From Zingiber officinale (lineage: Eukaryota > Streptophyta > Magnoliopsida > Zingiberales > Zingiberaceae), in contig NC_055987.1 of assembly GCF_018446385.1 (NCBI RefSeq), positions 11,927,705-11,991,704 on the forward strand: a stretch of DNA of 64,000 nucleotides, in the 5' to 3' direction. Both the position numbers and the translations under genes were made by a program. Under the pieces are notes generated by a model. The model saw nothing but the letters and a program-made list of their open reading frames with translations. It made no database searches and was not told where the DNA came from. This document shows, in pieces, positions 10,729-21,545 of the stretch; the first letter of the stretch is position 1; each line of letters starts with the position of its first letter.

Positions 10729-11984
10729 TGTTGGATCGAAAGCGCTAGAGGGGGTGAATAGCGCTCGTGGCTTTCACTTTTTTGAATTCGTAAATCGTAC
10801 GAGTTTAAGCAGCGGAATAAAGAAAAGGGGACAAAACAACACACAAGGACACGAGGAGTTACTTGGTTCGGAGTCTGTGATGACTCCTACTCCAAGGCCC
10901 GCGATCGTTGATCGTTTCCGATGGGCAACAACTATAAGCTCGAAACAATAGTACAGATTAAGATTTACAATGAGTGCGAGAATGTAAATTATACCGAACG
11001 ACATATTCTAAAACAGCGGAGCTCCGGGTCGTCGGAAGGTTGTTGCAGCACTTCGGGATGAACTTGTTAGCAGTAGAACGCAGAAGGATTGCTTGTGAAT
11101 TCTTGAATTTAGTGCTGCTCGAACCCTCCTTATAAACAGTGATGGAGGCGCCTCCAAGCCTGTCCGAGGCGCCTCCAGGCTGCTGAGTCACACGCGTGGA
11201 TCAGCTCTGATCTGGTCGTGCCTTATCACACTGAAGCCGCCTCCAAGCTGCTCCAAGGCGCCTCCAACGCCTGGTCCAAGGCGCCTCCAGCGATGTCCGA
11301 GGCGCCTCCAGCTCCTCTGGACAGCTAGCTTCGGCTAGCACCCGAGGCGCCTCCAAGCCCCATGGAGGAGCCTCGGACATTGTTCATCCGAGGCTAAGTG
11401 TGCTTCTTTGTTCCTGCAAAATATGTTAGTCCCAAACATAAACCCTGCAAAACAAAGTTAGTACAGAAACAATATAATAAATATAATTAACAGTCATCGG
11501 ATTGTCCAGGTCTGACTTCAAATTTCCAACCGGAAACCCTAGGTCGACCCAACGCCTACTGTTCCCTCTACGAGGAACGCGTCCTCACCTACTTCCCTCA
11601 GGAGATTTACCTGTTGTCAGTGCGATCCTCAAGATCGACTGGACTTTTGCTCAGCGTTCGAAGCTTCCGGACTTTCTGCTGGACTTCCGCTTCTCGGCCC
11701 GTCCAGTTTTTCACCTGGTTCGCGACACCAGGACTTTCCACCTAGGGTTACCACCCCCTAGGACTTTTGCCTGAAGCACTCGATCCGCCATGACTTTCCG
11801 CATAGGGTTACCACCCCCTATGACTTAGGATTACCAACCCCTAGGGGTTTCCACCTGCCTAACCGCAGCTAGGACTTTCCTGAAACACTCAATTAAGTAC
11901 GTTAGATCACAAAACAACTTAACTTTGAATTCCTTTACCATTATCAAAACAACGGTCGATCGTCGGATGCTTCTCGCACCAACA
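10729..11984 (-). mobile_element. 5' LTR of the Copia element, minus orientation
   Basis: TGTTGGATCG at 10729 follows the PBS and the proposed outer end is GCACCAACA at 11984. The length of about 1.26 kb suits the clade. Its central part (11140-11390) has seven or more copies of GGCGCCTCCA, a palindrome-bearing motif also found in the LTRs of the neighbouring element (12030-15858). The outer end is inferred from the TG...CA rule because the partner LTR is not in the window. Confidence 0.7.
11140..11390. repeat. GGCGCCTCCA interspersed repeat cluster in LTR
   Basis: GAGGCGCCTCCA or AAGGCGCCTCCA occurs repeatedly with spacers of about 15-35 bp. GGCGCC is itself palindromic. Related but fewer copies occur at 12400-12500 and 15330-15460, in LTRs that otherwise differ. 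Confidence 0.8.
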
Positions 11985-12029
11985 GGAACGTCCGTTCTAG
12001 CTATTACATGTCCGTTCCGACGAACCATG

Positions 12030-12922
12030 TGTTGGTGCAGCGGAGGCCGGCAAGAGGGGGGTGAATTGCTGAAAACACAAAATAAAAATACTCTCCTCGG
12101 ATTTCAACTCAATTAATGCAATAGTAAATAAGTAAAGGCAGAAATAAAATTAAACTAAGCAAGGAAATAGAAATTAAGTAGAAAACAGGATTTAACCTGG
12201 TTACAACCAAGGAGGTTGTTAATCCAGGGCAGTAAGAAAAAGCTCAGTAGAAAAATCTCCTTTGCTGAAGGCGGAGAAGCCTTTTACACTTTGGAAGCTT
12301 AGAACTATTGCTAGGAATGGCTACACAATGATTGCTTGAGTTGTTGTTGAATTCCTAGCTCCAGGGGCCTTTTTATAGCTCCTGGAAAGTCTATCTCGAG
12401 GGTCCAAGGCGCCTCCAACAAGGTTTAAGGTGCCTCCAACTCGATCTGCGGATAAAACTTTATCCACAGCGCAAACGGTCAAACTGGACTGCTCAAGGCG
12501 CCTTAAACAATCATTCAAGTCGCCTATATGTATGTGTTCTTGGCGCTGTATTAATTAAGCAAAAGCATATTGCTCTTTTCTGCATAATTCTATTACCTCT
12601 TTGTCTTCTTTTCTTCCCAAGTGCTGAAGCTCATTTAGAATTGTGATCCTATACTTAGGGATGAATACCAGTCGAACCCAGTCGAATAATTTGGCTTCAT
12701 TCGAATCGAATTTATAACGTTCGAGCTCGGCTCGACCCTCTTGAAGGCTCTCTGTCGTCCCTCGGACATCCTCGGCAAACCCGCCCCTCGGCTGCCCCTT
12801 CCGTCTCCTCTCTGGCGCGCTCGACTTCGTGTTCCTAAACTCCCCGCACCGGACATCAGTGGATCAAACACAGAGACCTAATCAACTTGGTTGATCACAT
12901 CAAAACTACCACGGGTCCAACA
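12030..12922 (-). repeat. 3' LTR of gag-only element (893 bp)
   Basis: TGTTGGTGCA at 12030 and GGTCCAACA at 12922. It shares long identical blocks with 14976-15858, for instance CAACTCAATTAATGCAATAG and AACAATGATTGCTTGAG-like stretches, but has scattered small insertions and deletions relative to its partner. Confidence 0.92.
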
Positions 12923-13179
12923 ATCTCCCCCTTTTTGATGTGCATCAACCCAAGTTCAAGTTAGGGTTTAAAATAGACATAAAAAGTAATTTTAAAGAAA
13001 AAATTACTAAACTAACAAGTTAAGCATAATTTTTGCAATTAGTAAAATTGCAACACTTTTTATAATAATAACGAAATTTTAAAATTTTCTAACTCCCCTA
13101 AACTTGTATTTTCTTTCCCCCTTTGATCACAGAAAAATGAGGTTAAAAAATAACCTAAGTTAAGTGAAATGTATAGAAT

Positions 13180-13400
13180 TTAAAAAAAAATTCTAATTCA
13201 AAACGAATTTTACCAAACAAAAAATTCTAAGTCAAATTTTTGAATTTTCAAAAAAATTTCTAAGTCAATATGAATTTTTCAAAAAATTTCTAAGTCAAAA
13301 AAAAATTCTAAGTCAAATTTTTGAATTTAAAAAATTCTAAGTCAATAAAAATTTCTAAGTCAAATTTAAATTTTGAATTTTCACTGACTTTTAGAATTTT
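13180..13400. repeat. Degenerate TTCTAAGTCAAATTT repeats
   Basis: Short AT-rich units with AAATTCTAAGTCAA recur about eight times at irregular spacing inside the internal region of the gag-only element. They probably form its 3' noncoding part. Confidence 0.6.
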
Positions 13401-13603
13401 AAAAGATTTAAGAACTTTTAAAGCATTATTTAATTCTAGTTTAATGTTTTTTCAGAAAGTTAATTAAACATTTTTTCAATATTTTAGCTTCCAAGTCGTG
13501 GCGAGGCACTAGGCCTTCTTGGTTATTGGAGCAACAACCACTTGCTTCCAGAAAGAATTTCAATATTTAATTTTTTCACTGTAAGCTTTTAATTTTTGAA
13601 AAA

Positions 13604-13834
13604 TTAATTAAACACAGATTTTGGAACCCAATAGAGGTTCCTACCTACAGGGTTATTCAGATACTTAGGGGGTACATAATTTTTGGGTATCCTTCTAAGC
13701 TGGCCCTTATGGTTTCTAATATACCAGTTCAATTTTCCATAAACTTTAATTTTTGAATTTGGAAATCTATTTAAACATGTACTATTTCTTAATTTCTCAA
13801 TTTCTAATTTTAGATTTTTATTTTCAGATTTCAA
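13604..13834 (-). pseudogene. gag: gag C-terminal fragment of gag-only element
   Basis: 76 residues ending in NPVGRNLYWVPKSVFN and a stop, with a basic stretch before it. The ending closely parallels the gag C-terminus at 31258-31815 (NPMSSNRYWVPRSIFS) and the gag at 8789-10471 (AWVPKSNLV). The upstream coiled-coil part (SENKNLKLEIEKL) is present, but stops separate it from the rest. Confidence 0.75.
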
Positions 13835-14830
13835 ATTTTTATTTTCTTTTTCTAATTGATCTAATTCTTTAGATAAAGCTTTAATAAACTCAAAAGTTTA
13901 GAGTTTACGTACCTTACTTACCTCGTCCGATGCTCCCCTTCATCATTGCTTTCTCCTTCTGATGTTCCTCCCCTTCATCTATGCTCATTTTACGAGCTAA
14001 GCGTTTCTTCTAGGCGATGGTTGGCCATCGATTGCTAGTCAGAATTCTTCGATGTCGACTTGGAGGATGATGAATCGACCAAGTAGCCTTGATTCTTGTG
14101 CTTGGAGGATTCTGGTTTCTTGTTTTTGATTTTCCCTTTCTTTCTCCTTTCTCTTTAATTTGTCGGCATCATCCTTGATGTGCCCTTCTTTGTTGCAATT
14201 ATAACCGTCCTTTTTCTTTGTTGATGCCTCTTTTTCTGCGGTCTAAATTTATTAGAATTAAAAACTTATTGAACCGTTTTACCAGTAGTCGCCTGAGGCT
14301 TCGGAGTCGAACCGATTACTTTTGCCTTTAGAGCTATGTTCTGACCGGTCTTCTCTACTCCATTTGGCTCCAAACTCGAGATTCGTGAAGTTCAAAAGTC
14401 GAAAATAACTGTTCTAACGTTACCTCGAGGTCCTTAGAGATGTAGTATGCATCTACTAAGGAGGTCCACTCTGAGTTCTCTGGAAGGCATTGAGCGCGTC
14501 TAGGATAGAGTCCCGGTTGGTTACCTCTTCTCCAAGGTTCGTTAGTTGCATTATCAGCTCCTTGAGTCGCGCTACCTTCTCGCCTTGGTTCATCCGGAGG
14601 TTCCCAACCGGTTCCGGAGGATGTCGCGATTTGCTAGCTTCGCGAGGTGCCTTCAAAGCTCCAGAATTTTTCCGAGATCTTTGTGAGTCATAGCTTCGAT
14701 CGGTTTACCTCCCGACCGTGTTGGGGGTGGAACTCGGCCTTTCCGTTATGAAATCACTTGCTCCTTTTTGCTCCACGTGTTTTCTTCTTTGTCTTTAGGA
14801 GCCGAAACCATATTTCATAGTAATTAAAAT
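13835..14830 (-). pseudogene. gag: gag N-terminal and central remnant of gag-only element
   Basis: Broken frames on the minus strand. Near 14656-14456 the text LKELIMQLTNLGEEVTNRDSILDALNAF matches the gag segment that in the neighbouring Copia gag reads RVENRDIIRYALNAF. At 14150-14200 the complement contains a degraded zinc-knuckle region (ATTGCAACAAAGAAGGGCAC, compare CNQKGH). Frameshifts prevent a continuous translation. Confidence 0.6.
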
Positions 14831-14961
14831 ATCAAAGTCTGCTTTTAAAAATACCTCCATTTGCGCTTCCATGTTGCAAGTCTCCGTCGAACCTGGGATG
14901 GATGTTCGCCGACCATCGTTTGATCGTAGTGCTTGATTGACGATTAGTCCTGAGGCAACTT

Positions 14962-14973
14962 GGCTCGATACCA
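14962..14973 (-). promoter_or_regulatory. Primer binding site of gag-only element
   Basis: The minus strand reads TGGTATCGAGCC, a one-substitution relative of the Met-tRNA primer site TGGTATCAGAGC region. It starts two bases from the LTR edge at 14976. Confidence 0.85.
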
Positions 14974-14975
14974 CT

Positions 14976-15858
14976 TGTTGGTGATGAGAGGCGCCAAGAG
15001 GGGTGGAATTCTCGAAAACACAAAATAAAATACCCTCCTATTTCAACTCAATTAATGCAATAGTAAATAAGTAAAGGCGAAATAAAATTAAACTAAGCAA
15101 GGAAATAGAAATTAAGTAGAAAACATGATTTAACCTGGTTACAACCAAGGAGGTTGTTAATCCAGGCGAAGAAAAAGCTCAGTAGAAAAATCTCCTTTAA
15201 GGCGGAGAAGCCTTTTACACTTTGGAAGCTTAGAACTATTGCTAGGAATGGCTACACAATGATTGCTTGAGTTGTTGTTGAATTCCTAGCTCAGTTGCCT
15301 TATAGCTCCGGAAAGTCTATCTCGAAGGCGCCTCGCAAAGTTTAAGCGCCTCAACTCGATCTGCGGATAAAACTTTATCCGCGGCTGTAAATCAGAAATC
15401 TGATTTTCAAGGCGCTTAAACAATCATTCAAGGCGCCTTCATGTGTTCAGGCGCCTTGACTTTTAACGCGCCTTCTTCAATCTTCTACGATAATTATGCG
15501 CTGCGATAATTTCAACCTCTTTTGTCTTCTTTTCCTCTTTAGCTTCAAGTTCCGTTCTTTTGGGTGATTCGACCCCAATAGGGCTCACCGAACCATTCCG
15601 GCCTTCTCCTCGGCGACCTTCCGTCCCAACGTCGTCCCTCGAGCCGCGCGCACGCCTTCACGCCACCGAGTACTCTTCTCTGCAGCTCTCCGTCGCCACA
15701 CTCGCAGCCCGGCTCCCTTCCGTCGGCCTTCTTGCTAACTGCGTCTTCCGCTCGACTTCCTGTGTTCCTAAGCTCCTGCACACTCAGACACAGGGATCAA
15801 ACACAGCAGGACCTAACCAACTTGGTTGATCACATCAAAACTACCACGGGGTCCAACA
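14976..15858 (-). repeat. 5' LTR of gag-only element (883 bp)
   Basis: TGTTGGTGAT at 14976 and GGTCCAACA at 15858, next to the PBS. Compared with the partner LTR it mainly differs by short indels. For example, the first 20 bp differ and then the tract with AAAACACAAAATAAAATAC aligns closely. Confidence 0.92.
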
Positions 15859-15863
15859 CCATG

Positions 15864-16599
15864 CGTTTCACGGAACGATCGCGGTCTGGATATATATATC
15901 ACTTAATAAAAATTTTTAATTTATTTGTAATTTATCGTACTAAATATTTAATGATATACTAATTAAAATACTAAACAATAATAGTAAAAATAAATAATAA
16001 ATATTATATATATATAATGATAATAATTAAAATTAATTAAAATTTAATCTAATTAAATTTACTTAGAATAATAATAATAATATAAATAATAGTTAATAAG
16101 AAAATAAGTTTCTATGATTATATAGATTTTGTTTACATTTTTTAAAAATTTAAAATGATTTTTTATTATATTATATATTAAAATGATTTTTTATTATATT
16201 AAATAAAATAAATTTTATTTATTAAATTCTCCGTCTCCTCTCTCTTGTCTCATTTCTCACGCGTAGCAACCCTAAATTGCCGACGCCCCGCCTTCTTCGA
16301 CAGCGCGCAAGCTTCCCGATCTGGCCACGCCGGAGCGCCTCCGACGTCGTTTTCCGATTCATCAGGAGGTAATCATTTCCGATCCGTTCCGTTCCGGCGT
16401 TCCGATCCGTTCTTTTACTGTTCAAATCTATCGTCGTCTGATCTTTGTGTCACTTGATCCGCGAAAATTTTGGTTCTGAATCCATTTTAGTCTCCCTCTC
16501 GATTAAATTGTCATGTTTCTCTTTGGGTTTTGTTTGATTTTGTTGATTTTTTTTTCCTCTTGTCTTAGTTGAGGGGGATTGTTCAGATCGGATTTGAAG
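15864..16599 (+). promoter_or_regulatory. Upstream region and 5' UTR of the SRP receptor alpha gene
   Basis: 15864-16220 is AT-rich with AT runs (TATATATATA at 15890-15900 and 16006-16017) and no ORF. From about 16225 the composition changes to CT-rich and GC-rich 5' UTR. A likely 5' UTR intron runs from the GT at 16369 to an AG just before 16587 (pyrimidine-rich tract TTTTTTTTTCCTCTTGTCTTAG at 16548-16568, alternative acceptor there). Transcript evidence would decide. The start ATG follows at 16600. The gag-only retrotransposon ends only 741 bp upstream of the ATG. Confidence 0.5.
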
Positions 16600-19500
16600 A
16601 TGTTGGAAGAGCTGTTGATATTTACGCGAGGTGGGTTGATCCTATGGGAGCTCGGCAAGGCGCTTAAGGGCTCCCCCATCGATGCCCTCATCCGTTCCTG
16701 CCTCCTTGAGGAGCGATCCGCCGACGATGCCTTCCACTACGATGTTCCTGCCGGCGGCGCAGCCTATACGCTAAAGTGGGCGTTCGATAACGACCTTGGT
16801 CTCGTTTTCGTCGCTGTCTACCAGCGCATCCTCCACCTACTTTACGTCGATGATCTTCTCGCCGCCGTCCGTCGCGAGTTTTCTCAGATATACGACCCCA
16901 AGCGCATAACTTATGATGATTTCAATGAGACCTTCCGCCAGCTTCAGAAGGAAGCAGAGGCCCGTGCTGAGGAGATGCGCAAGTCCAAACAGGCTGGTCG
17001 GGCCTCTACCATGGCTCCTGTGAAGAAACAAACCCCTAATGGTGCTGCCAGAGGATCTGGGAAACAACGGAATAACAACAGTGGTGGCTCTGGGAAGGAC
17101 GACTCTGATGGCGATTCAGGTGAGGGACGTTCTTTAGCTAATGGTGGTTTGAAAGGGCAAGGGAATGGACATAAGGAGAAATCTCAAGCCCCAAACCTTT
17201 TTGCAAAGGGAAAAGAGAATGGAGCCCCTGAAGCTGGGGCCTTTGATGTAAATAAGTTACAAAAATTGAGAGCCAAAGGTGGAAAGAAAACAGATACTAG
17301 TGCTGGCGGTAAGGTTACAAAGGCTGAGCCAAAGAAAATTGTGAAAAAAAATAGGGTTTGGGATGATTCACCTTCCGAGTCAAAGCTGGATTTCACAGAT
17401 CCCACGAATGAGAGAGGAGATATACCTATTGAAGCTGCAGCAGCAGATCAGGGAGAGAGCATGATGGATAAGGAGGAACTTGTAAGCAGTGATGAGGATG
17501 AGGATGATGAGGAAGTGGAGAATGAGAAAACTAGCACCAAGAAAAAAGGCTGGTTTTCATCTATGATCCAAAGGTAAAATGCTTTGATCTCAATCTGGAC
17601 AGATTTTGCCTGGGGTATTTTTTTGGTTTACTTAATGGTCATTTTCTTTTAAGTTGAAGATTTATTTATCTTGAACTAGAGCACTTTGCCTTGCTCTGTA
17701 ATCATTTCTCTGATAGGTTTCACCTCCTTCCCTGAATAAACATTTAAAAGTATTTTGGGTTTTTAACATTATTTGACTTTGAGACCTTGGACTTGTCCAA
17801 AATCTACCACTAGTATTTTTATGTGATTCCTCGGAGCATAATCAAATATCTCTGCGCTGAATTGTTTATAATTTTGTCAGCTCTTCTATCAGCATTTTAA
17901 CTTTCCGTACCAATCTGTTTGAGATGATGAATGATTTTCATCTGTATATCTTGTTACAGAAATGAAAGCCTTCCCATATCTTTTCCAGTGAAGCCAATAA
18001 ATTAACTGTTCTCAGGATGAAAGCCTTTAATTTTGAGCCATGTATGTGAACAAATTTCATAATCCTTTTGAGACGTTTTCAAATCTTCACTGACAATAAC
18101 TTCTTGTTGCAGGTTTTCTAAATTAAATGAGACCCTAGATGTATGTGTTAGCTTATAGTTAAGATTCTACTATGTTAAACTGTTGATTAAAGATTAGCAG
18201 TTATTTCATACACGAGCAATTTAGTTTTCTCTTATTTTATATTACTATTTCTGCAGCTGTGCATCATCAGTTGGCATATTTATGGTGTATAATTGTACCA
18301 TACTTATTAATTGGATAATATGTCTTAAATGTAGTGTATGGTTAAAAGTGAAAGATAATAGTGTTAGTGATTCTACCAAGAATCTCCAAAATAACTCAGT
18401 TAATCATGCTTTGCAGACGTTGGGAGACAAAAGAAAATTTTTAGAGGTCCATAATAGTTTGGTGCGCTGGTTTCTCCAAGACCTAAGGATCTTATCTACA
18501 AATCTGTTATCATGCATCTTTGTAGTTGTCAATTCTTTCAATCTTATTTATTTGTTTATTTAATTTTCAGCATTTCTGGCAATGCTGTTCTAGAAAAATC
18601 TAATTTGCAACCAGCATTGAAAGCCCTCAAAGATCGTCTGATGACTAAAAATGTGGTATGTGTCTTGCCTTGTACGCTTGATTTCCATTTAGATTGTGTT
18701 ACCTAATTTCATCAACTGGTTTACAGTTCACTAACGGCTTACTGTTGCCTTTCGTATGCCACCCTTAGGCTGAGGAAATTGCTGAAAAGCTATGTGAATC
18801 AGTAGCAGCTAGTCTTGAAGGAAAAAAGCTGGGCTCATTTACAAGAGTTTCTACCACAGTCCAGGTACATAACTTTGTTGTTTGTCAATATGCTCTGCTG
18901 GAGGTTTAATTTTACTGCAGAGGCATCTTTTGCAACCTTACAAAATACCACTTGATGAAATTGCAGGCAGCTATGGAAGAGGCTCTTCTTCGCATTCTAA
19001 CGCCAAAACGATCCATTGATATATTGCGAGATGTTCATGTGGCTAAGGAGCAAGGAAGACCTTATGTTGTGGTTTTTGTTGGTGTCAATGGAGTTGGAAA
19101 ATCTACTAATCTATCTAAAGTAAGTGCTTTTATCCTAGTTTGCTTTATTTAACTGGCATCAGGATTATTTTTTGAGGATATTTTTTCTTCAGGTTGCATA
19201 CTGGCTTTTGCAACATAACATTTCTGTTATGCTAGCGGCCTGCGATACATTTAGGTCAGGTGCTGTTGAACAGCTTCGCACACATGCACGCAGACTCCAG
19301 GTGTGCAATGTTCTTATGATTGTTTACTTGAGATTTGTGCTGGTTTCTCATATATATTGTTGCCAAATCTTTTTTCTGACATCTTCCAAGTTCACTTATT
19401 TTATAGTTAATAATTGTTAGTTGGTAGAACTAGATTATATATTGTGTCAAATATTATTCAGTCATTTTCAAAAATTCTTGTGATCCTAGTGTCTTCTGTT

Positions 19501-20524
19501 CTGTTTCCATTAATCTCATTTCACTTTTTGACCTTTGTTATACTGATTGTCTGTTGAACTGTTAAGTTATATTTAAATAGATGCACTGATTTCTGCTTAG
19601 GCCGTTGGTCAAATGCTGAAACTAAAACTAATTAAGCCATCGGTAAAATGCTCAAACTAAAATTGCTTCTGGAATCTTTGATGAATGTAACTCGACTTTA
19701 GCTTTGGTTTGACTCAAGAAAGCCTCCAACTTCAGTGATGATAAAGCAGAACTGAATAATGTTTACTCAACTAAACCAAAATTAATCACAGATACCTATA
19801 TTTGAGAAAGGCTATGAAAAAGATCCTGCAGTCGTAGCAAAGGAAGCCATCCAGGAAGCTAAACGGAACAGTTCAGATGTGGTGCTTGTTGATACAGCTG
19901 GTCGCATGCAGGTTAGGCTGGACTATTTAAATGCTTTTCAGTTGTCAAAACATTTGGAGAGATTTCTGTTCTTACTCTCTGACATATCAGGATAATGAGC
20001 CGCTGATGAGAGCACTCTCTAAACTCATCAATCTCAACAGCCCAGACCTAGTTCTTTTTGTCGGAGAGGCTCTGGTTGGAAATGATGCGGTGGATCAATT
20101 AACAAAATTCGACCAGGTGCTTTTTGTGTATTATTCACTTAAAATTTGTGACCGTTATGATTGCTTAGCATAGCAATATGAAGGAAATATACCTATTCCT
20201 TCTTTTAATACTTTGTTCCTCATATGTTGCAGAAATTAGCTGACCTCTCCACAGTTCCGAATGCCAGGCTGATTGATGGCATCCTGCTCACCAAGTTTGA
20301 TACTATCGATGATAAAGTCAGTTAACTGCAAAAGTTTATATAGATATTGATCACCTATGTTTTCCTCGGTTTTGTAAAATGTGTTTTTTCACCTGCAGGT
20401 TGGAGCAGCTCTTTCCATGGTTTATGTTTCAGGAGCTCCAGTGATGTTTGTTGGCTGTGGTCAGTCTTACACAGACCTGAAGAAGCTCAACGTGAAGTCC
20501 ATTGTGAAAACTCTTCTGAAGTGA
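16600..20524 (+). CDS. SRPRA: Signal recognition particle receptor subunit alpha (SR-alpha)
   Basis: GTPase that docks SRP-ribosome complexes at the ER membrane. Coding exons: 16600-17573, 18571-18655, 18769-18864, 18967-19119, 19193-19300, 19792-19911, 19991-20116, 20233-20316, 20399-20524; all introns are GT-AG and the frames join, giving 623 residues, near the usual plant length. Residues 1-130 form the SRX (longin-like) domain that binds SR-beta ([16 protein letters not shown]). 131-324 is a charged low-complexity linker. The NG domain carries G1 GVNGVGKST (about 424-432), DTFRSGA (455), G3 DTAGR (506), G4 TKFD (574) and GCGQSY (601). I chose ATG 16600 because MLEELL is the family N-terminus. 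After LILW this copy reads ELGKAL, a few residues shorter than I recall for relatives. Convergent with the next gene. Confidence 0.96.
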
Positions 20525-21545
20525 ATGTAATTTGTGCGTTCTCCCCATCAATGTTTGCTACTGTGTCTTAACTCAATGTACCCCCCTGTGACCTCATTCT
20601 CGACTTTGGAAGCAATGAATCATGAATGCTTTGATCCGTTATGTTCCTGTCTTCCCTAAGTTTGGATTTGTTATGGAACTGTCGTGTAATGTTCATCTCT
20701 CTTATTTATGTTCCTGTCTATACTGTGCAATGATTGGAACTTTAGAGTAGATGGAACAACAGATTCACTTGGAATATAATCTCAATCGAAAAGTTTTTGC
20801 TTCTTTTTTTTTCTCAAATATTGAACTTCTTCATCCAGAAAAGCAAGTTTCTTTGCACCGGAGGTGTCTTTGTTTTTTGGTAGTCCACGAACTAATTTTT
20901 TGACTGACGCATTCCCTTCCTGCAATTCGCAATATCTCCTTCATTGCTAAATAAAGAATGCTTTTGTGTCTTAATGTACCAAAATAATAAATTGATGATG
21001 TATTTTTCTATCCAAACTGACATATTTTGCACCATTAATGTAATTTTTATAATAAAAATAATCGTTTTAGACCGAAATTAGTGTTTTTGAGCCCAAGGTG
21101 TTTTTTAGCTGAAAACAAATTATTCAGAAAAGAAACCCAAAATAAGTGATCATCTTGTAAAGCAAAGGATAAAAAAAATAGACCTAAATTGACTTCCAAG
21201 ATAAAAAAAAAACCCCAAATGGACTACTAAGATAAAAAAAAATAGCCAACCCAAAATAAGTGATCTCCTTGTAGAGTAAAGCAAAGGATAGAAGAATTCT
21301 GAGAGTGGAGCCAAGCCTGTGTTCTTGCAAACTTTTGGGTAAGAGCACACAATTTCAGACTTCGACCTCGTAAACAATTTTCCAATTGCTGCACAAAAAA
21401 AAAAAAAAATGCTGTATAGATGCACATACACCATGTACATGGATCTACTATTTATGACCGAACAAGCCTATACCGCTTTGCAAGCCGTGGATTTGCAATT
21501 TCATATCTTTGCAATAGACTCATCTGAACACCATTTCAGATGCAC
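20525..21545. other. Convergent 3' intergenic region
   Basis: Holds the 3' UTRs of the two convergent genes. AT-rich with A-runs (21208-21214, 21233-21241, 21395-21409). A short imperfect tandem pattern of CCAAAATAAGTGATC, spaced about 115 bp, occurs at 21137-21270. No ORF with recognisable content. Confidence 0.5.

Larger units (their letters stand above)
2335..11984 (-). mobile_element. Decayed SIRE/Maximus-type Ty1/Copia retrotransposon
   Basis: Read on the minus strand the order is 5' LTR (11984-10729), PBS (10726-10715), gag (10471-8789), AT-rich spacer, protease, [solo LTR inserted], integrase, RT, RNase H, then a long untranslated 3' stretch (2827-2335). The order PR-INT-RT-RH is diagnostic of Copia. 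The long gag with a CCHC knuckle and the noncoding region after RNase H suit the SIRE/Maximus clade. No matching 3' LTR is visible before 2335, so the element is 3' truncated or continues beyond intruding LTRs. Several stops interrupt the frames. Confidence 0.85.
12030..15858 (-). mobile_element. Complete gag-only LTR retrotransposon, TSD CCATG
   Basis: Two LTRs of similar sequence (12030-12922 and 14976-15858) bracket about 2.05 kb of internal DNA. CCATG is duplicated at 12025-12029 and 15859-15863. The PBS on the minus strand is TGGTATCGAGCC at 14973-14962, and a PPT-like AAAAAGGGGGAGAT lies next to the other LTR at about 12936-12923, so the element runs right to left. The only coding traces are gag pieces; protease, integrase, RT and RNase H are absent. 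It fits the plant class of terminal-repeat retrotransposons with gag (TR-GAG), which need proteins from an autonomous relative. Confidence 0.93.
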
